A stretch of DNA of 34,561 nucleotides from CAZNDN01 sp964571815 (GCA_964571815.1 CAZNDN010000030.1:1-34561), one strand, 5' to 3'; counted from the stretch's first letter, positions 8,359 through 18,377 are shown. Notes: generated by a model not told the origin, from the letters alone. Translations and numbers: made by a program.

Positions 8359-10391
8359 TTATCGGCGCGGGGTGTTGTTGACCAGATACTCGAAGGTCTT
8401 CACTACGGTTTGCTTGAGCACGTGGAAAGCTTCGGGGTGGAGGTGTTCCCGGAGGAAAGCCTCGCGGGCGGTGAACTTGTTGTAGGCCCTGCGAATCATG
8501 TCCTTTTCCAGCAGTGTGTAGATTTCGACAAGATCGTCCTTCGCTTCCTCCTTGTTGCGTTCCTTTTCCCTGCGCAGGTCGCGCGAGGCCTCTTCAAGCG
8601 ACTCCATGGGGGCTTCCGCCGGTTGGGGGGGCGTGCGTGCGGCAAGGACCGGTTGTGGCTGCTGCTGTGTCCGGCGCGGAGCCCCGTGTTCAACCGATAC
8701 GGTTCGGGCCTCGTCGTCACGCTTCTCTTGTTCCCGCTTTTTCATTCTCTCTTCCGCTTCCNNNNNNNNNNNNNNNNNNNNNNNNNNNNNNNNNNNNNNN
8801 NNNNNNNNNNNNNNNNNNNNNNNNNNNNNNNNNNNNNNNNNNNNNNNNNNNNNNNNNNNNNCTCCTGCTCTTTCCGTCGACGGGCCTCTTCTTCCCGTTT
8901 CCTTCGTTCCCGTTCCTTCATCCGTTCCTTTGCGAGCTGTTTTTCCCGTTTGCGCTGCTGCCGGGCTAGTTTCTGCCGCTCGCGTCGCTTCTTCCTCGCA
9001 AGCCTGCGCGCTTTGCGCGCCTCGCGCCGCTCGCGCCGTTTCCTCTGCGCTTCCAGACGTTTTCGTTCCTTCCGTTCTTCCTTCTCCCGTACCGCGCGGA
9101 TGCTGTCGGCGCGCGCCTTCGCAATCCGGCGGGCCTTGTCTTTGATCGCGTCCATGCCCAGGCTTCGGTCGCCGGAGCTTTTCGTAAGCGAGAGCAGTTC
9201 CGGGCTGATAACGGTATCGCGGGCCTCTTCTTCGTGTTTTTTCCTGAGGAGCGCCTGGATGATCCTCGTATTGACGATCGCCGTCTTCGTGCGGGAAACC
9301 TCCCGCGGCTTGAGCACGCGACGCATGTAGGATACGGCGGGATCGATCCCCCGGTGCCGGAGAACGGCAAGGTTGGCGCGCACAAGTGAATCTTCCACCT
9401 GTTCGACGTCGGCAAGGAGTTTCGTGCGCCGGGATTCGAGATGGGACCACGGACGCGGCTGCATGGCGGATTTCATGACGGCAAGTCGCGTGCCGGCCCT
9501 CTCCAGCAGTTCCCCGGCGCTTCCCAGCCGTCCGTTACGGTACAGTTGTTCCGCCTTGCCGAGTTCTTTGCGGGTGTACTCTTCCTCACGGGAAACATCG
9601 AGTCGCGACTGGAGCGCGCCGGTAAGCTGTCCGTAGCTTCCCAGAGAGATGTTGAGATAGTTGAGATTCCGGGTGATGTAGTCAAGCTCGCTTCGCGCCC
9701 CGGAGATATTGCCGTTCTGCAGCGCCGTCCGGGCGTTGTGCATGACGACCTGTCCGAGACTTGAGGCACGATCCTTTATGAGCCAGCCGATCTCCGAGGC
9801 CTTGCCCGGGTCAACGCGTTCCATCTGAGACTGTATGTTGTGAAGTGTGGCGAAATCGGGTCGCTTCCTGGTGGTCTCGACGTTGAAAGCATCGACGAGA
9901 TGGTTGGTCACCACCAGCCGTTCCCGCTTCTTTTTCTCCAGCATCTCGTTTTCTTCGAGGATAATCTGGTTCTCAAGCTCGGAGACTTTCCACAGGATGT
10001 ACCGCTTGTTGGGGTCGTGTTCGGCGGCCTTACGCAACTTGCGGGCAATGTGTTTTGCTTCTTCAATCGACTTCTCGCGGCGATTCTTGAAACCTTCGTA
10101 GGCGGTGGCCTCGTTGAGGCCGTAGAATGCGCGCATTACCATGGTGTCGATATACGCCTTGGGGAGGTACCCGAGTTCTTCCGGAGGCTCGGCGGCCCGG
10201 CATGAGGCCGCGGGGAGGGTCATACGCGCCAACCCGCAATACTCGCGCGCGGTATGGGATCGCAGGTGTTCCAGGCATGCGTCGCCGATGGGCATCGCCG
10301 TGAGCAGGCCCACGCAGGCAGGCAGCAACCCGGAGAGAGCGCGGGCGAGGAGAATGGTCGGCGGCTTGTGCCTGGAATTCGGGTGCTGCAC
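8359..10391 (-). CDS. Large charged coiled-coil protein, interrupted by an assembly gap
   Basis: One gene is inferred across the 100-N gap at 8762-8861, because the two flanking frames are both coding-like and similar in composition. The part before the gap has a helical region (LVVTNHLVDAFNVE, GNISGARSELDYITRNLNYL, then KAEQLYRNGRLGSAGELLERA) and, close to the gap, an extremely Arg/Lys/Glu-rich stretch (RKRRERREARKARRLARK). After the gap it continues with EAEERMKKREQEKRDDEA, a Gln/Pro-rich linker, and a final helical domain (DLVEIYTLLEKDMIRRAYNKF) ending NNTPRR. The frames agree only if the true gap length leaves remainder 2 on division by 3. The start is uncertain: GTG 10391 gives a signal-like N-terminus (PPTILLARALSGLLPACVG) with AAGG six bases before it; ATG 10469 is a longer option. 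The family is not recognised. The Omp85/TamB genes lie upstream on the same strand. Confidence 0.75.
8762..8861. other. Assembly gap of 100 N
   Basis: A run of exactly 100 N, the conventional filler for a gap of unknown size. It falls in the Lys/Arg/Glu-rich low-complexity coding stretch of the coiled-coil gene, where short repeats may have stopped the assembly. Confidence 0.98.
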
Positions 10392-10513
10392 AGTGAACCT
10401 TGGAGCGGATTCCACTACTTCCCGCCGTCGTGCCGCGGCATGGAAAACGACCGAAGGTCGTAGAGCCACGCCGTCGGAGAGGTGTTAATCGCTTAATCCC
10501 GGTCCCAATGAAC

Positions 10514-10549
10514 AAAAAAGGACTCCGCGACGGTAATTCCGTCGGCGGA
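10514..10549 (-). terminator. Rho-independent terminator, possibly an attenuator
   Basis: On the minus strand TCCGCCGACGG (one bulged C) pairs with CCGTCGCGGA around loop AATTA, followed by GTCC and six T. It lies about 137 bases after the omp85 stop and about 120 bases before the GTG start of the coiled-coil gene. A promoter-like TTGACC...TATTAA lies between omp85 and the hairpin. It could end the tamB-omp85 transcript or act as an attenuator for the next gene. Confidence 0.8.
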
Positions 10550-10685
10550 CCCACCCTTAGAACTTAATAATTGGCGTGCCGACAGGTCAAATGGGGGCGG
10601 AAGAGTCGCCCGCCGTGAAATGGACAAAGCACGGGGCCGCCTGGTATCCCGGCTGAGGAAGGGGGGCTCCCCGGCTCGGGGCTGC

Positions 10686-13526
10686 TTACATCGTGTATCC
10701 CACCGAGAAGTGGATACGGCCCGACGATTCTCCTTTCCGGCGCCGGAGTTTGTACCCGTAGACCAGGCCGACGGGACCGATCGGAGTAAGGTAGCGCAGG
10801 CCTGTTCCCACCGATGATCGGAATCCGCTCAGATCGGTGCTCAGGAGCTTAACACCCAGGCGGCCGGTATCGAAGAAAAGGGGAAGTTCAAGGTTGAAGC
10901 CGAGGTCGATACGCAGCTCCAGCGACGCGCTCACCATGGCTTGTCCGCCGGCCGGTACGAGTTCGTCCCGGCGTTCGTCTCGTTCGCTGTAGAGCATGTT
11001 TTCGGCATAGCCTCGTACACTGCCGGTGCCCCCGAGGAAGAAGAGGCGGTCACGAGGCAGTGAAGGGTCTTCCGCGTACGAAAAAGCATATCCCAAACGG
11101 TTCATGAAGGCCATGCCGGTGCGTGGAAGCACCGAGGCGTAGGCGGTGGCGTCGAGCCGGAAGCGCACGAGATTATCGAGATCGTTGCGCAGACCGGTAA
11201 GGACCTCCACGGCAAACGTTGACAGGGCGCCCCGCGTGGGGCGTACGAAAGAATTCCGGGTATCCGCGGTAATCGAAGGATTGAAGGTAATCAGGTCCCG
11301 GAGTCGTTCGACATCGGCGTCGGTGGTATCGATCGGCAGATCGGGGTTGATCCTGAAGAGGTTTCGTTGTTCATAGCTGGAGGAGAACTGGGTGGACAGG
11401 TCGGCACGCAGGTCGCGTTTGACTCCGCCGGCAAGCGAAAAACGGTGGACCCCGAAGTTGAGGTTGGGCTCGATACGGCGCTCGGCGGAAAGGTCCAGCG
11501 TAAACACAAAGTCGGTGGTGAAAAACGCGGGGTCCGTGTAGGCGATATTGCCGTCGATTCCCAGGAGACGAAGGGGAGTCTTCGGTTGCCGGTAGACCTG
11601 GACGGCGCCGCTGAGATCCTTGAATCTCCCGAGGAAGTTGTGGTCGCCTCCCCCGACACGGGCGGCCAGTCCTTTCTCGGACTCGAAGGCAACCGCACCT
11701 CCGGCGTAGTACGGTTTCTTTTCCTCGAGCTGCAGGACGAGGGCGACTGTGTCGTCCCGGCGTTGCAGGCCGAGTGGGGAGAAGGAAACCGAATTGAAAA
11801 CGTCGGCGTCACGCAGTTTTCGCTGTCCCTTGAGAATGCGGCCGAGCCGGAAGGGGCAGGGCGGATCGAGGCCGAATCTTCGCTGCAGAGCGCTCTCGCG
11901 GGTCTTGAAATTGCCGGTAACGAAGATATCGGCGACCGTGACCGCGGGTCCCTGCAGGATTTCGTACATGATTGTGACGCTGGATGAATCGGGACTCCAT
12001 CGAAGGCCGCCGACAACCTTGACATGGGGATACCCGCGTTCCGCGATTTCGGCGGCGAGGGCGTTCTCCTCGGTTCGGAGCGTATACGCGCGAAACGGAT
12101 CGCCTTCCCGCATGGAAAGGACTTTCCGTGCTCTTGCCTCCGGCATGATCGTCAAGTTCGTAAAGACGAGGGAATCGATGATCGTTCGGGGTCCCTCGGT
12201 GATGTCGATCCGAATGTCGACGCGGGAACTGTCGGAACCCCATTCGCTTTCAGCCTTGACGGCGGTACGTGTGAATCCTTCGTTCGCATAGAGCGTGCGC
12301 ACGGCGGCCAGGTCTGCTTCGAGGATTTCGGGTACAAACGGTGGTTCCCGGAAGATGAAGGCGTTGTCGATGCGCATTTCACCTCGCACCCGGCTCGGCG
12401 AGATGTGTTCGGCTCCGCTGATGGAGAGTTTGCCGACGGTCGTACGGATTCCTTCGTCGATCGCGATCGTAACCTTGTGCACCGGCAGTGCTCCCGAGTC
12501 CGGGGGCGGGGGCGTATCGGTCACGGTGATCGCCGCGGCGTGATATCCCTTGCGGCGGTATACGCTTCGCAGCTTTCCGAGGTTCACACGAGGCGGCGCA
12601 CCTGAGATTCCCGGTGTTGCCGTGACGTCCAGATGCTTGCGGAGGACCCGGTCGGGCAGGTTGTCGTTTCCCTGGAAGTCGACATCGTAACGGGGCCCTT
12701 CCGTGACGTGAAGGGTGATCCTGACTGTCGGAAACGTGGGGTTCGTATCGACGCTCGCTTCGATCCGGGAGGCGTGGAAATGTTGTTCGTCGAAGAAACG
12801 CCTCAGGGTCTCGAGATCCTCACGGAGTACGTGGTCCACGTACCTTCCGGCCGAGCCGGGAAACAGTGAACTCTTCCAGGTATTCATGAGAAAGCGGATG
12901 CGGAAGGGACTGAACGCATTCACACCTTCCATTTCGAGGGAGTGCAGACGAAGAAACGTGTCGTTGGAGATTTCGACGGCGAGATCCCGGTATTCCGGCC
13001 GGCCGTCGCGATTGCTCCCGGGGGAATTCGAGGGACGGATAATTCGTGTTTCGACGCGGGGAGAAAGAAAGCCCTGCTTTCGGTAGAGTTCTTCGATGAG
13101 GCTCTTCTGGGAATCGACGGCGCTCGCGGTAAGGGGGGAACCGGTATGGAGCGTCATGGCGTCGTAGATATCCGATTCAAACAACGGATACTGCCCCGTC
13201 ACCCTGATTTTTCTCAGTATGGGAAGCTGCTTGAGGGTAAGGGATTGGATACGTCCCGCGGCGGAATCGATACCGACGGTCGTGAGTGCGGCGAGCTGCT
13301 CCAGGTCGCGCAGGTTTCGCATGATATCCCTGGGTGATCCCGCGGTTTCAAGTGCGTGGTGCGCCAGGCGGCGAGCCCGGGCCGTCTGGACGCTGTCTCC
13401 GGAACCCAGTATGATGACACGCGGTGTCGAAATACGCGACGAATCGGCTGAATCGTTGCCCGAGACCGTGTAGCACGCCGCTCCGACGGCCGTGAGGATT
13501 CCCGCCGCGCGCAGCAGGGACCGCAC
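10686..13526 (-). CDS. Omp85-family outer-membrane protein (BamA/TamA type) with about six POTRA repeats
   Basis: A protein of about 946 residues with a signal-like start (RSLLRAAGILTAVGAACYTV). Six successive POTRA-like units can be followed, starting near ILRKIRVTGQYPLFES, LRLHSLEMEGVNAFSP, RYDVDFQGNDNLPD, TTVGKLSISGAEHISP, RTIIDSLVFTNLTIMPEA and AVTVADIFVTGNFKTRE. The C-terminal ~350 residues form the beta-barrel, with the family's lid-loop motif as GGTGSVRGY and the late strands YLTPIGPVGLVYGY. BamA has five POTRAs and TamA three, so the count is unusual. These proteins insert outer-membrane proteins. Its position right after tamB suggests a partner for TamB. GTG 13526 follows the tamB stop by 4 bases; a TTG at 13556 is an in-frame alternative overlapping tamB. 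The barrel ends in GYTM and lacks the usual terminal Phe. Confidence 0.9.
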   Translation of the reverse strand: MRSLLRAAGILTAVGAACYTVSGNDSADSSRISTPRVIILGSGDSVQTARARRLAHHALETAGSPRDIMRNLRDLEQLAALTTVGIDSAAGRIQSLTLKQLPILRKIRVTGQYPLFESDIYDAMTLHTGSPLTASAVDSQKSLIEELYRKQGFLSPRVETRIIRPSNSPGSNRDGRPEYRDLAVEISNDTFLRLHSLEMEGVNAFSPFRIRFLMNTWKSSLFPGSAGRYVDHVLREDLETLRRFFDEQHFHASRIEASVDTNPTFPTVRITLHVTEGPRYDVDFQGNDNLPDRVLRKHLDVTATPGISGAPPRVNLGKLRSVYRRKGYHAAAITVTDTPPPPDSGALPVHKVTIAIDEGIRTTVGKLSISGAEHISPSRVRGEMRIDNAFIFREPPFVPEILEADLAAVRTLYANEGFTRTAVKAESEWGSDSSRVDIRIDITEGPRTIIDSLVFTNLTIMPEARARKVLSMREGDPFRAYTLRTEENALAAEIAERGYPHVKVVGGLRWSPDSSSVTIMYEILQGPAVTVADIFVTGNFKTRESALQRRFGLDPPCPFRLGRILKGQRKLRDADVFNSVSFSPLGLQRRDDTVALVLQLEEKKPYYAGGAVAFESEKGLAARVGGGDHNFLGRFKDLSGAVQVYRQPKTPLRLLGIDGNIAYTDPAFFTTDFVFTLDLSAERRIEPNLNFGVHRFSLAGGVKRDLRADLSTQFSSSYEQRNLFRINPDLPIDTTDADVERLRDLITFNPSITADTRNSFVRPTRGALSTFAVEVLTGLRNDLDNLVRFRLDATAYASVLPRTGMAFMNRLGYAFSYAEDPSLPRDRLFFLGGTGSVRGYAENMLYSERDERRDELVPAGGQAMVSASLELRIDLGFNLELPLFFDTGRLGVKLLSTDLSGFRSSVGTGLRYLTPIGPVGLVYGYKLRRRKGESSGRIHFSVGYTM

Positions 13527-13530
13527 TCTG

Positions 13531-16500
13531 CTATCTGAATTCGATTTGATACTCAACTTCGCCGCCGTATTCGCCTCGAGTGGTATTGAAGCTCTTCAGT
13601 TGCACTCGCTCCGAAAGCTTGTAGATGACCGTGGCTTTCCGCAGAAGCTCGTTGTCCTCCGATTCCATGGACAACCGGGTTGACAGACGGCGGGTTATGC
13701 GTTTGCCCACCGTCACCCCAATTCGGTCCGAAGAGGTCGTGTCACCTTCTTCTCCGGTCGTAATCTCCAGGATATCAAGACCGGCGGCACGACGGAGATC
13801 GTCGCCCACCGTCGTGCCGACAAGTTCGGCCACCATCTGCCGGGGAGACTGTTGACCCCCCAACCCTCCCTCGGCCAGTTCTCCCGTGGTCCGTCCGGTC
13901 AGCAGCAGACTGATGATGTCGGATTGCTCCAATGAGGCTGTCCCACGGGCGCCCTGTTTCGAGGACAGGGAAAGTTTGAGCCTGTCCAGGGGGCCTTTGA
14001 TTGTCAGGACGATATCCCAGGAGCGCACGGTTGATTCCGCGCGAATATCGAGTCGGGGATCGATCTCATACGGGTTTACAAAATCGACGACTCCCTTCGT
14101 GACCTTGAACGTTGTCCGGCGGTAAGTAACGGTTCCGGAGGTTACGGATGCTCGTCCCCGCAGTCCCGGATCGTGGAGGGTGCCGGAGACGCTCAGGTCC
14201 GGCCGGAGTCGAAGTTCGGCAAGGTTGTTGTCCACGCGTAGCTCGTTGCGGGAATTCACGTCGACGTCGAGTTCCACATTGGACAGGAACGGCACGGTAT
14301 CCGCTTCGGCGGGTTCGGCGGAAGTTCGCGGGGCAGCCGTAACGGCCTGCAAGGGATCGAGGTCCACGTCTCGATAGTACAGACCGTCACGGAGCGTCAC
14401 GTCTCCTTCCAGCCGGGAGGCATCCGGGGTTCCCCGGAAGGCAAGGCGTGCATCCACCACCAGGTCAACGATTTCGGGTATGCGTACGGGCAGCGAGGAA
14501 GCTGTGAGATCGGCGCTTATCGTCCGGGGCTTGAGTCCGTCCAGTGCCGCATCACCCGTTATGATGAACCGCCCCTGGTCCATTGACCCTTCGATTTGTT
14601 GGAGAACGAGTTCTCCGGTCTCAACGGTGATCGCGGCGTTGACATTGGTGAGATTTTGCCGGAGTATGGGAATGACGGCGGCGCCGTCGGAGAGAGTTAT
14701 CCGGGCCGTGGGACGAGGATCGGAGAAAGAGCCGCCGACTTCGGCCGAGACGGAGAGGGTCCCGGCTACATCGCCGATCTCAGGATAGAGCAGAGTCGCA
14801 ATCCCCAGCGGAATCTTCGCATCGGCCGACAGATCGAGCCTGCCGCGGCGCCTTCCGGAACCGGCAATGCTCAGGGTACCGTTTCTGCCGACTTGGAAGC
14901 GGATATCGGGGATGCGCACGGTTCCGTGCCGGGCCTCGATCGCGAAGGCCTCGGCATCGATAATCACCGTTGAGTCGATGAGGATCCTCAGTATCGAAAG
15001 GTCTATGGCCGCCTGCGTGTCGGGAAGGCTGTCAAGATCGCCCGAAGCCGAGAGCGTTCCGGCTATTCGCCCGTTCCATGTCGAGAGCCCTCCGATTGCC
15101 AGGTAGGGAGCAAGCTCCACGTTGTCGAGCGCGCTTTCCAGACTGAAACGTCGCGAATCGGTATTCAGACGCGCATCGACCCGGAATTGCTGTGATACGT
15201 TGACATGAAGCGAGGTATCGCGCAGGCGTGCTTCAGCGGAGAGGTCTCTCAACTCGCTGTCACGGTACGTGAGGTCGGAAAACCGTGCCCTGAGCGAGGC
15301 GCGGCGTTGCGGAAGACGCCCTTCGGCCTTTCCGTCAAGCACGAGGGAGCCGCCGAGCCCCCCGACCCCCTTGAGCGGCCCGAGCGCGGAAAGCGGCACT
15401 TTGGTTGTGTTCAGTGAGAAGGAGTAGCTTGAATCGGTGGCTATTCGCCCTTCGGCATACACCGACGCCTCCGGTACGGGCCACACCCGGAGTGAATCGA
15501 GATAGGCGGTATCACCGTTGGAGTGCAGCGTCGCGGCGGCCGTATCGATACGCTGGAATCCCAGTACGAGATCGCCGGCATGGATCGAAATCGACCCGGA
15601 AGGGTATCGGGGAGGGCCCGCGATGTCCACGTCGGCTTCAATACGTCCCCGTAATGAATCGGTGAACTCTTCGAGAAACAGCCGTATGCGGTTGCTTTTG
15701 AGGGCGAGGTTGATTGAGTCGCGCAGGCCCGCGTCGCCTGGTTTCAGCAACGCCGCTTCACCCTGAACGTCCAGGAGGGAGCGTTTCTTCCGTGCCCGCA
15801 CCATTGGCGCATGGACGGTCCCCGTCGAGTCGAGAGCGACTTCGACCCTGAGCGTGTCGAGGGAGTACTGCTTGTAATGCAGGGGGTACGCGGAAAGTTT
15901 CACCGATACCTCGGGAACCGGAACGCGGCCGTCGACCGCAACATCCGCCTCGAGATTTCCGCCCAGCTCCCGCATGCTCCACAGAGGAGAGAAGCGCTTC
16001 AATTCCGGCACGCGCAGGTTCGCTTCGGCACAAACCCTGCCGCCGGGGATACGAAACGAACCCCGGGCCCGGACCCGGGCGTCGTGTGAAGCCAGTGCGA
16101 TCGAATCGACCTGTACGGTTGCATCCCGCAGATGTGCATTCATTGCAAGATGCAGGGGAGATGGTTTCATTTCAGGTGATGCGGTGAATGAGGGTGAACG
16201 GAGCGCTGCGGAGGTACGTATTCGCGCGGAGCGGGGATCGATACCGGTCCCCCGGATGTCGAGCGACCCTGAGAGTTTTCCCTGGACCGGGGCGTTCCGG
16301 TCGAACAGATGGGCCGGCTCGAATCGTTCCAGTCGCGCCGCCATATCGTAGGAGAGGGTCGAGAAGTCGGGTGCTCGTGTTTTGCGTGAAGCGGCGAAGG
16401 AGCGACGTGCATCGACGGCACCTTTGAGGTAAACGGATCCGGTGCCCCGGCGCAAGAGCAGGGGCTCCAAATCGGCGGCGTGGTCATGCAGGGAGAGGGA

Positions 16501-17466
16501 GAGTCCGACTGAGTCGAATGCAACTCCGGGGAATGCGCCCTTCACGACGGAAGCGTGTAATTGGGCTGTCGGGTTGTCGATCGGGGCCGACGCTTTCAAC
16601 CGGGCCCGCACGGTTCCTTCGACGGGTATGCGGGCGGGCACGAGTTCACTCAGGGATGCGAGGTTGCCTTCCAGCCGCACTTCTCCGCGTGGAAGGAAGA
16701 CCCGATAGAGGCTGTCTACGGCCGCTTCGGCGTCCAGGCGAAGGTCTCCCGCGACGATCCGGATGAACACATCCCGAAGTTGGTCACGGCGCAGGACCGC
16801 GTGAAGGCCGAGGGAGTCGGCGCCGAAGTGCGTGGTGTCGATTGCGGCACGAATGTTTTCAATGCCGAGGTCGGCCGATGCGTACGGCGGGGTCAGTGTT
16901 CCCTCCCCCTGGAGACCGATTCGTTCGGCGGAAAGCGAAAAGGGCGCTGAGGGGATGCTCAGGCGAAAGGTGCCGTCGACGATACGCAGGTTCCTGCCCG
17001 CCAGGTCGGGGGGCGATCCCGACCGCGGGGGCGGCGAGGGGGACGTCCGGGGAGTGGGCGGAGCGAATGCTTCGACGATAGTGGGCGGGCCGGTGGAATC
17101 GAAGTGGAGGTGGAAAAAGGGTGAGCGAAGCACAACCGAGCTGAAGAGCAGGCGTCGTGTCCTGAGCAGTACGGAAAGAGAGAGGTCGGCGCGCAGCAGG
17201 TCGAACGCGGCGATGGTGTCGCCGGAGGCGGAGGCGAGCACGGCGTCGGCAACTTCAACGCGCCCCCCGGGAAATCCGATATGATGTGACTGCCACGAGA
17301 CGGTGCCGCTGATACGGTCATTGACAAGACGCTGAGCGGTGCGTGCGGCGTGCGGGCTGTTGACGTACAGCATCAGGACCACGGGGGCGAGGGTGAGGAG
17401 GACCGCCGCCGCGAGGAGCAGGGTCATTGAGAGTTTGAGAAGGCGTTTCACGCAGCCGTCCCGCAT
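13531..17466 (-). CDS. tamB: TamB-like inner-membrane-anchored translocation protein (DUF490)
   Basis: A protein of 1311 residues. One N-terminal membrane segment (about 10-35, LSMTLLLAAAVLLTLAPVVL) is followed by a very long beta-rich periplasmic body of AsmA/TamB type, with recurring strands such as NLRIVDGTFRLS, SGTLHDPGLRGRASVTSGTV and VELDVDVNSRNELRVDNNLAEL. The last ~400 residues match the TamB C-terminal (DUF490) domain, including YRRTTFKVTKGVVDFVNPYEIDP-like strands, QSDIISLLLTGRTTGEL and a final region ending GGEVEYQIEFR. TamB-type proteins span the periplasm and are thought to help outer-membrane protein assembly or lipid transport with an Omp85 partner. That partner follows at once downstream. 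ATG 17466 is used; GTG 17451 is a possible alternative. A GAAAATAG element lies about 80 bases upstream. Confidence 0.9.
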   Translation of the reverse strand: MRDGCVKRLLKLSMTLLLAAAVLLTLAPVVLMLYVNSPHAARTAQRLVNDRISGTVSWQSHHIGFPGGRVEVADAVLASASGDTIAAFDLLRADLSLSVLLRTRRLLFSSVVLRSPFFHLHFDSTGPPTIVEAFAPPTPRTSPSPPPRSGSPPDLAGRNLRIVDGTFRLSIPSAPFSLSAERIGLQGEGTLTPPYASADLGIENIRAAIDTTHFGADSLGLHAVLRRDQLRDVFIRIVAGDLRLDAEAAVDSLYRVFLPRGEVRLEGNLASLSELVPARIPVEGTVRARLKASAPIDNPTAQLHASVVKGAFPGVAFDSVGLSLSLHDHAADLEPLLLRRGTGSVYLKGAVDARRSFAASRKTRAPDFSTLSYDMAARLERFEPAHLFDRNAPVQGKLSGSLDIRGTGIDPRSARIRTSAALRSPSFTASPEMKPSPLHLAMNAHLRDATVQVDSIALASHDARVRARGSFRIPGGRVCAEANLRVPELKRFSPLWSMRELGGNLEADVAVDGRVPVPEVSVKLSAYPLHYKQYSLDTLRVEVALDSTGTVHAPMVRARKKRSLLDVQGEAALLKPGDAGLRDSINLALKSNRIRLFLEEFTDSLRGRIEADVDIAGPPRYPSGSISIHAGDLVLGFQRIDTAAATLHSNGDTAYLDSLRVWPVPEASVYAEGRIATDSSYSFSLNTTKVPLSALGPLKGVGGLGGSLVLDGKAEGRLPQRRASLRARFSDLTYRDSELRDLSAEARLRDTSLHVNVSQQFRVDARLNTDSRRFSLESALDNVELAPYLAIGGLSTWNGRIAGTLSASGDLDSLPDTQAAIDLSILRILIDSTVIIDAEAFAIEARHGTVRIPDIRFQVGRNGTLSIAGSGRRRGRLDLSADAKIPLGIATLLYPEIGDVAGTLSVSAEVGGSFSDPRPTARITLSDGAAVIPILRQNLTNVNAAITVETGELVLQQIEGSMDQGRFIITGDAALDGLKPRTISADLTASSLPVRIPEIVDLVVDARLAFRGTPDASRLEGDVTLRDGLYYRDVDLDPLQAVTAAPRTSAEPAEADTVPFLSNVELDVDVNSRNELRVDNNLAELRLRPDLSVSGTLHDPGLRGRASVTSGTVTYRRTTFKVTKGVVDFVNPYEIDPRLDIRAESTVRSWDIVLTIKGPLDRLKLSLSSKQGARGTASLEQSDIISLLLTGRTTGELAEGGLGGQQSPRQMVAELVGTTVGDDLRRAAGLDILEITTGEEGDTTSSDRIGVTVGKRITRRLSTRLSMESEDNELLRKATVIYKLSERVQLKSFNTTRGEYGGEVEYQIEFR

Positions 17467-17544
17467 GGCCGGAAGTACAGTCCGATTCTTCGTCGATTCC
17501 GGTCAATATAGTTTTGAGGAGTCGTGATCATCATTACGGTCGGC

Positions 17545-17552
17545 CTATTTTC
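17545..17552 (-). promoter_or_regulatory. GAAAATAG element upstream of tamB
   Basis: On the minus strand GAAAATAG lies about 79 bases before the tamB start, in a 285-base spacer that otherwise shows no gene. It matches the elements before uvrB and the Ton cluster. A promoter role is inferred; no good -35 box is visible. Confidence 0.3.
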
Positions 17553-17751
17553 AGGAGGCAACAGCCGTCAGGGCACCGCCGGAAGAGATGCACAAACCGT
17601 GCCTCTGAGCTTGACGGAGCACTTCCGGGCCGGGCGGAACGGGGATTGTAGTCAGCGTAGTCCACCGGACCTCCGGAACAAGGAGAGCCCCGGTTCTGCT
17701 CCGCGGGCACGCGGATTCTCCGCATTCACGAGCGGGGGGTGAAGACCGGAC

Positions 17752-18246
17752 CTACCACGCGGACCGCATGAAACTTCGCTCCAGGGGAGTGTACTGCCGA
17801 TAGGAACAGGCGCGGGGGTCCCGCACCACGCTGAAGCGCATCAGGAGGTTGTCTCGCGGCTGCCAGGTGAGCGACGCCGCGGCGGGCATGTTGCGGAAAT
17901 ACTCGGCGGATTCGATGTTCTCGGAGGTGAGATTACTTCCCGAGTTGAATGTCGAGTGAATCGGCATGCTGAAATTGAGATTGAGCGTTACCGGTGCGAC
18001 AAAATCATAGCGCATCATGGTTGAGTACAGGCTTTGAGACTTGACATTGCTCGTACTGGATCCCATCATTCCGAAGCTGAGACTGTGATTCAGAGAAAAA
18101 CGGGAAGGATCGAGGAGACCGGTAACCGTTTCGGTTTTCTTTGTGTCGTAGGCTTCGGAGGTCTGTGCCCATACTGCTCCGCCCGCCATGGTCGCCAGGC
18201 AAGCGGCCGCTACCGTCATTACGACCGATCGTTGTGCGTTCGTCAT
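17752..18246 (-). CDS. Small secreted protein, probably envelope-located
   Basis: A protein of 164 residues with a good signal peptide (VVMTVAAACLATMAGGAVWA, cleavage likely before QTSEAYD). The mature part has alternating polar/hydrophobic segments such as RFSLNHSLSFGMMGSSTSN and VTLNLNFSMPIHSTFNSGS, and ends in PLERSFMRSAW. The strands suggest a small outer-membrane or periplasmic beta structure, but no family is recognised. GGAGGG stands 6 bases before the ATG, a strong ribosome site. It lies upstream of tamB on the same strand, separated by 285 bases, so cotranscription is possible but unproven. A GGAAAATAG element followed by TATACT lies about 130 bases upstream. Confidence 0.75.
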   Translation of the reverse strand: MTNAQRSVVMTVAAACLATMAGGAVWAQTSEAYDTKKTETVTGLLDPSRFSLNHSLSFGMMGSSTSNVKSQSLYSTMMRYDFVAPVTLNLNFSMPIHSTFNSGSNLTSENIESAEYFRNMPAAASLTWQPRDNLLMRFSVVRDPRACSYRQYTPLERSFMRSAW

Positions 18247-18377
18247 CGCTCACCCTCCTCTTCAACTACGAGCAGAAACGAAGAAAATTGCACACTCCCA
18301 CCCTCGTTAACCACGTCCTGCAATCGTGGTCTTTCTTCAGCCGCCGGGTACACTTTCGTTGCCCGCTAGAAAGTATA

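Noticed and set aside
17534..17725. 63-codon minus-strand frame between the small secreted gene and tamB
   Set aside because: No ribosome site, no domain and non-coding-like composition.
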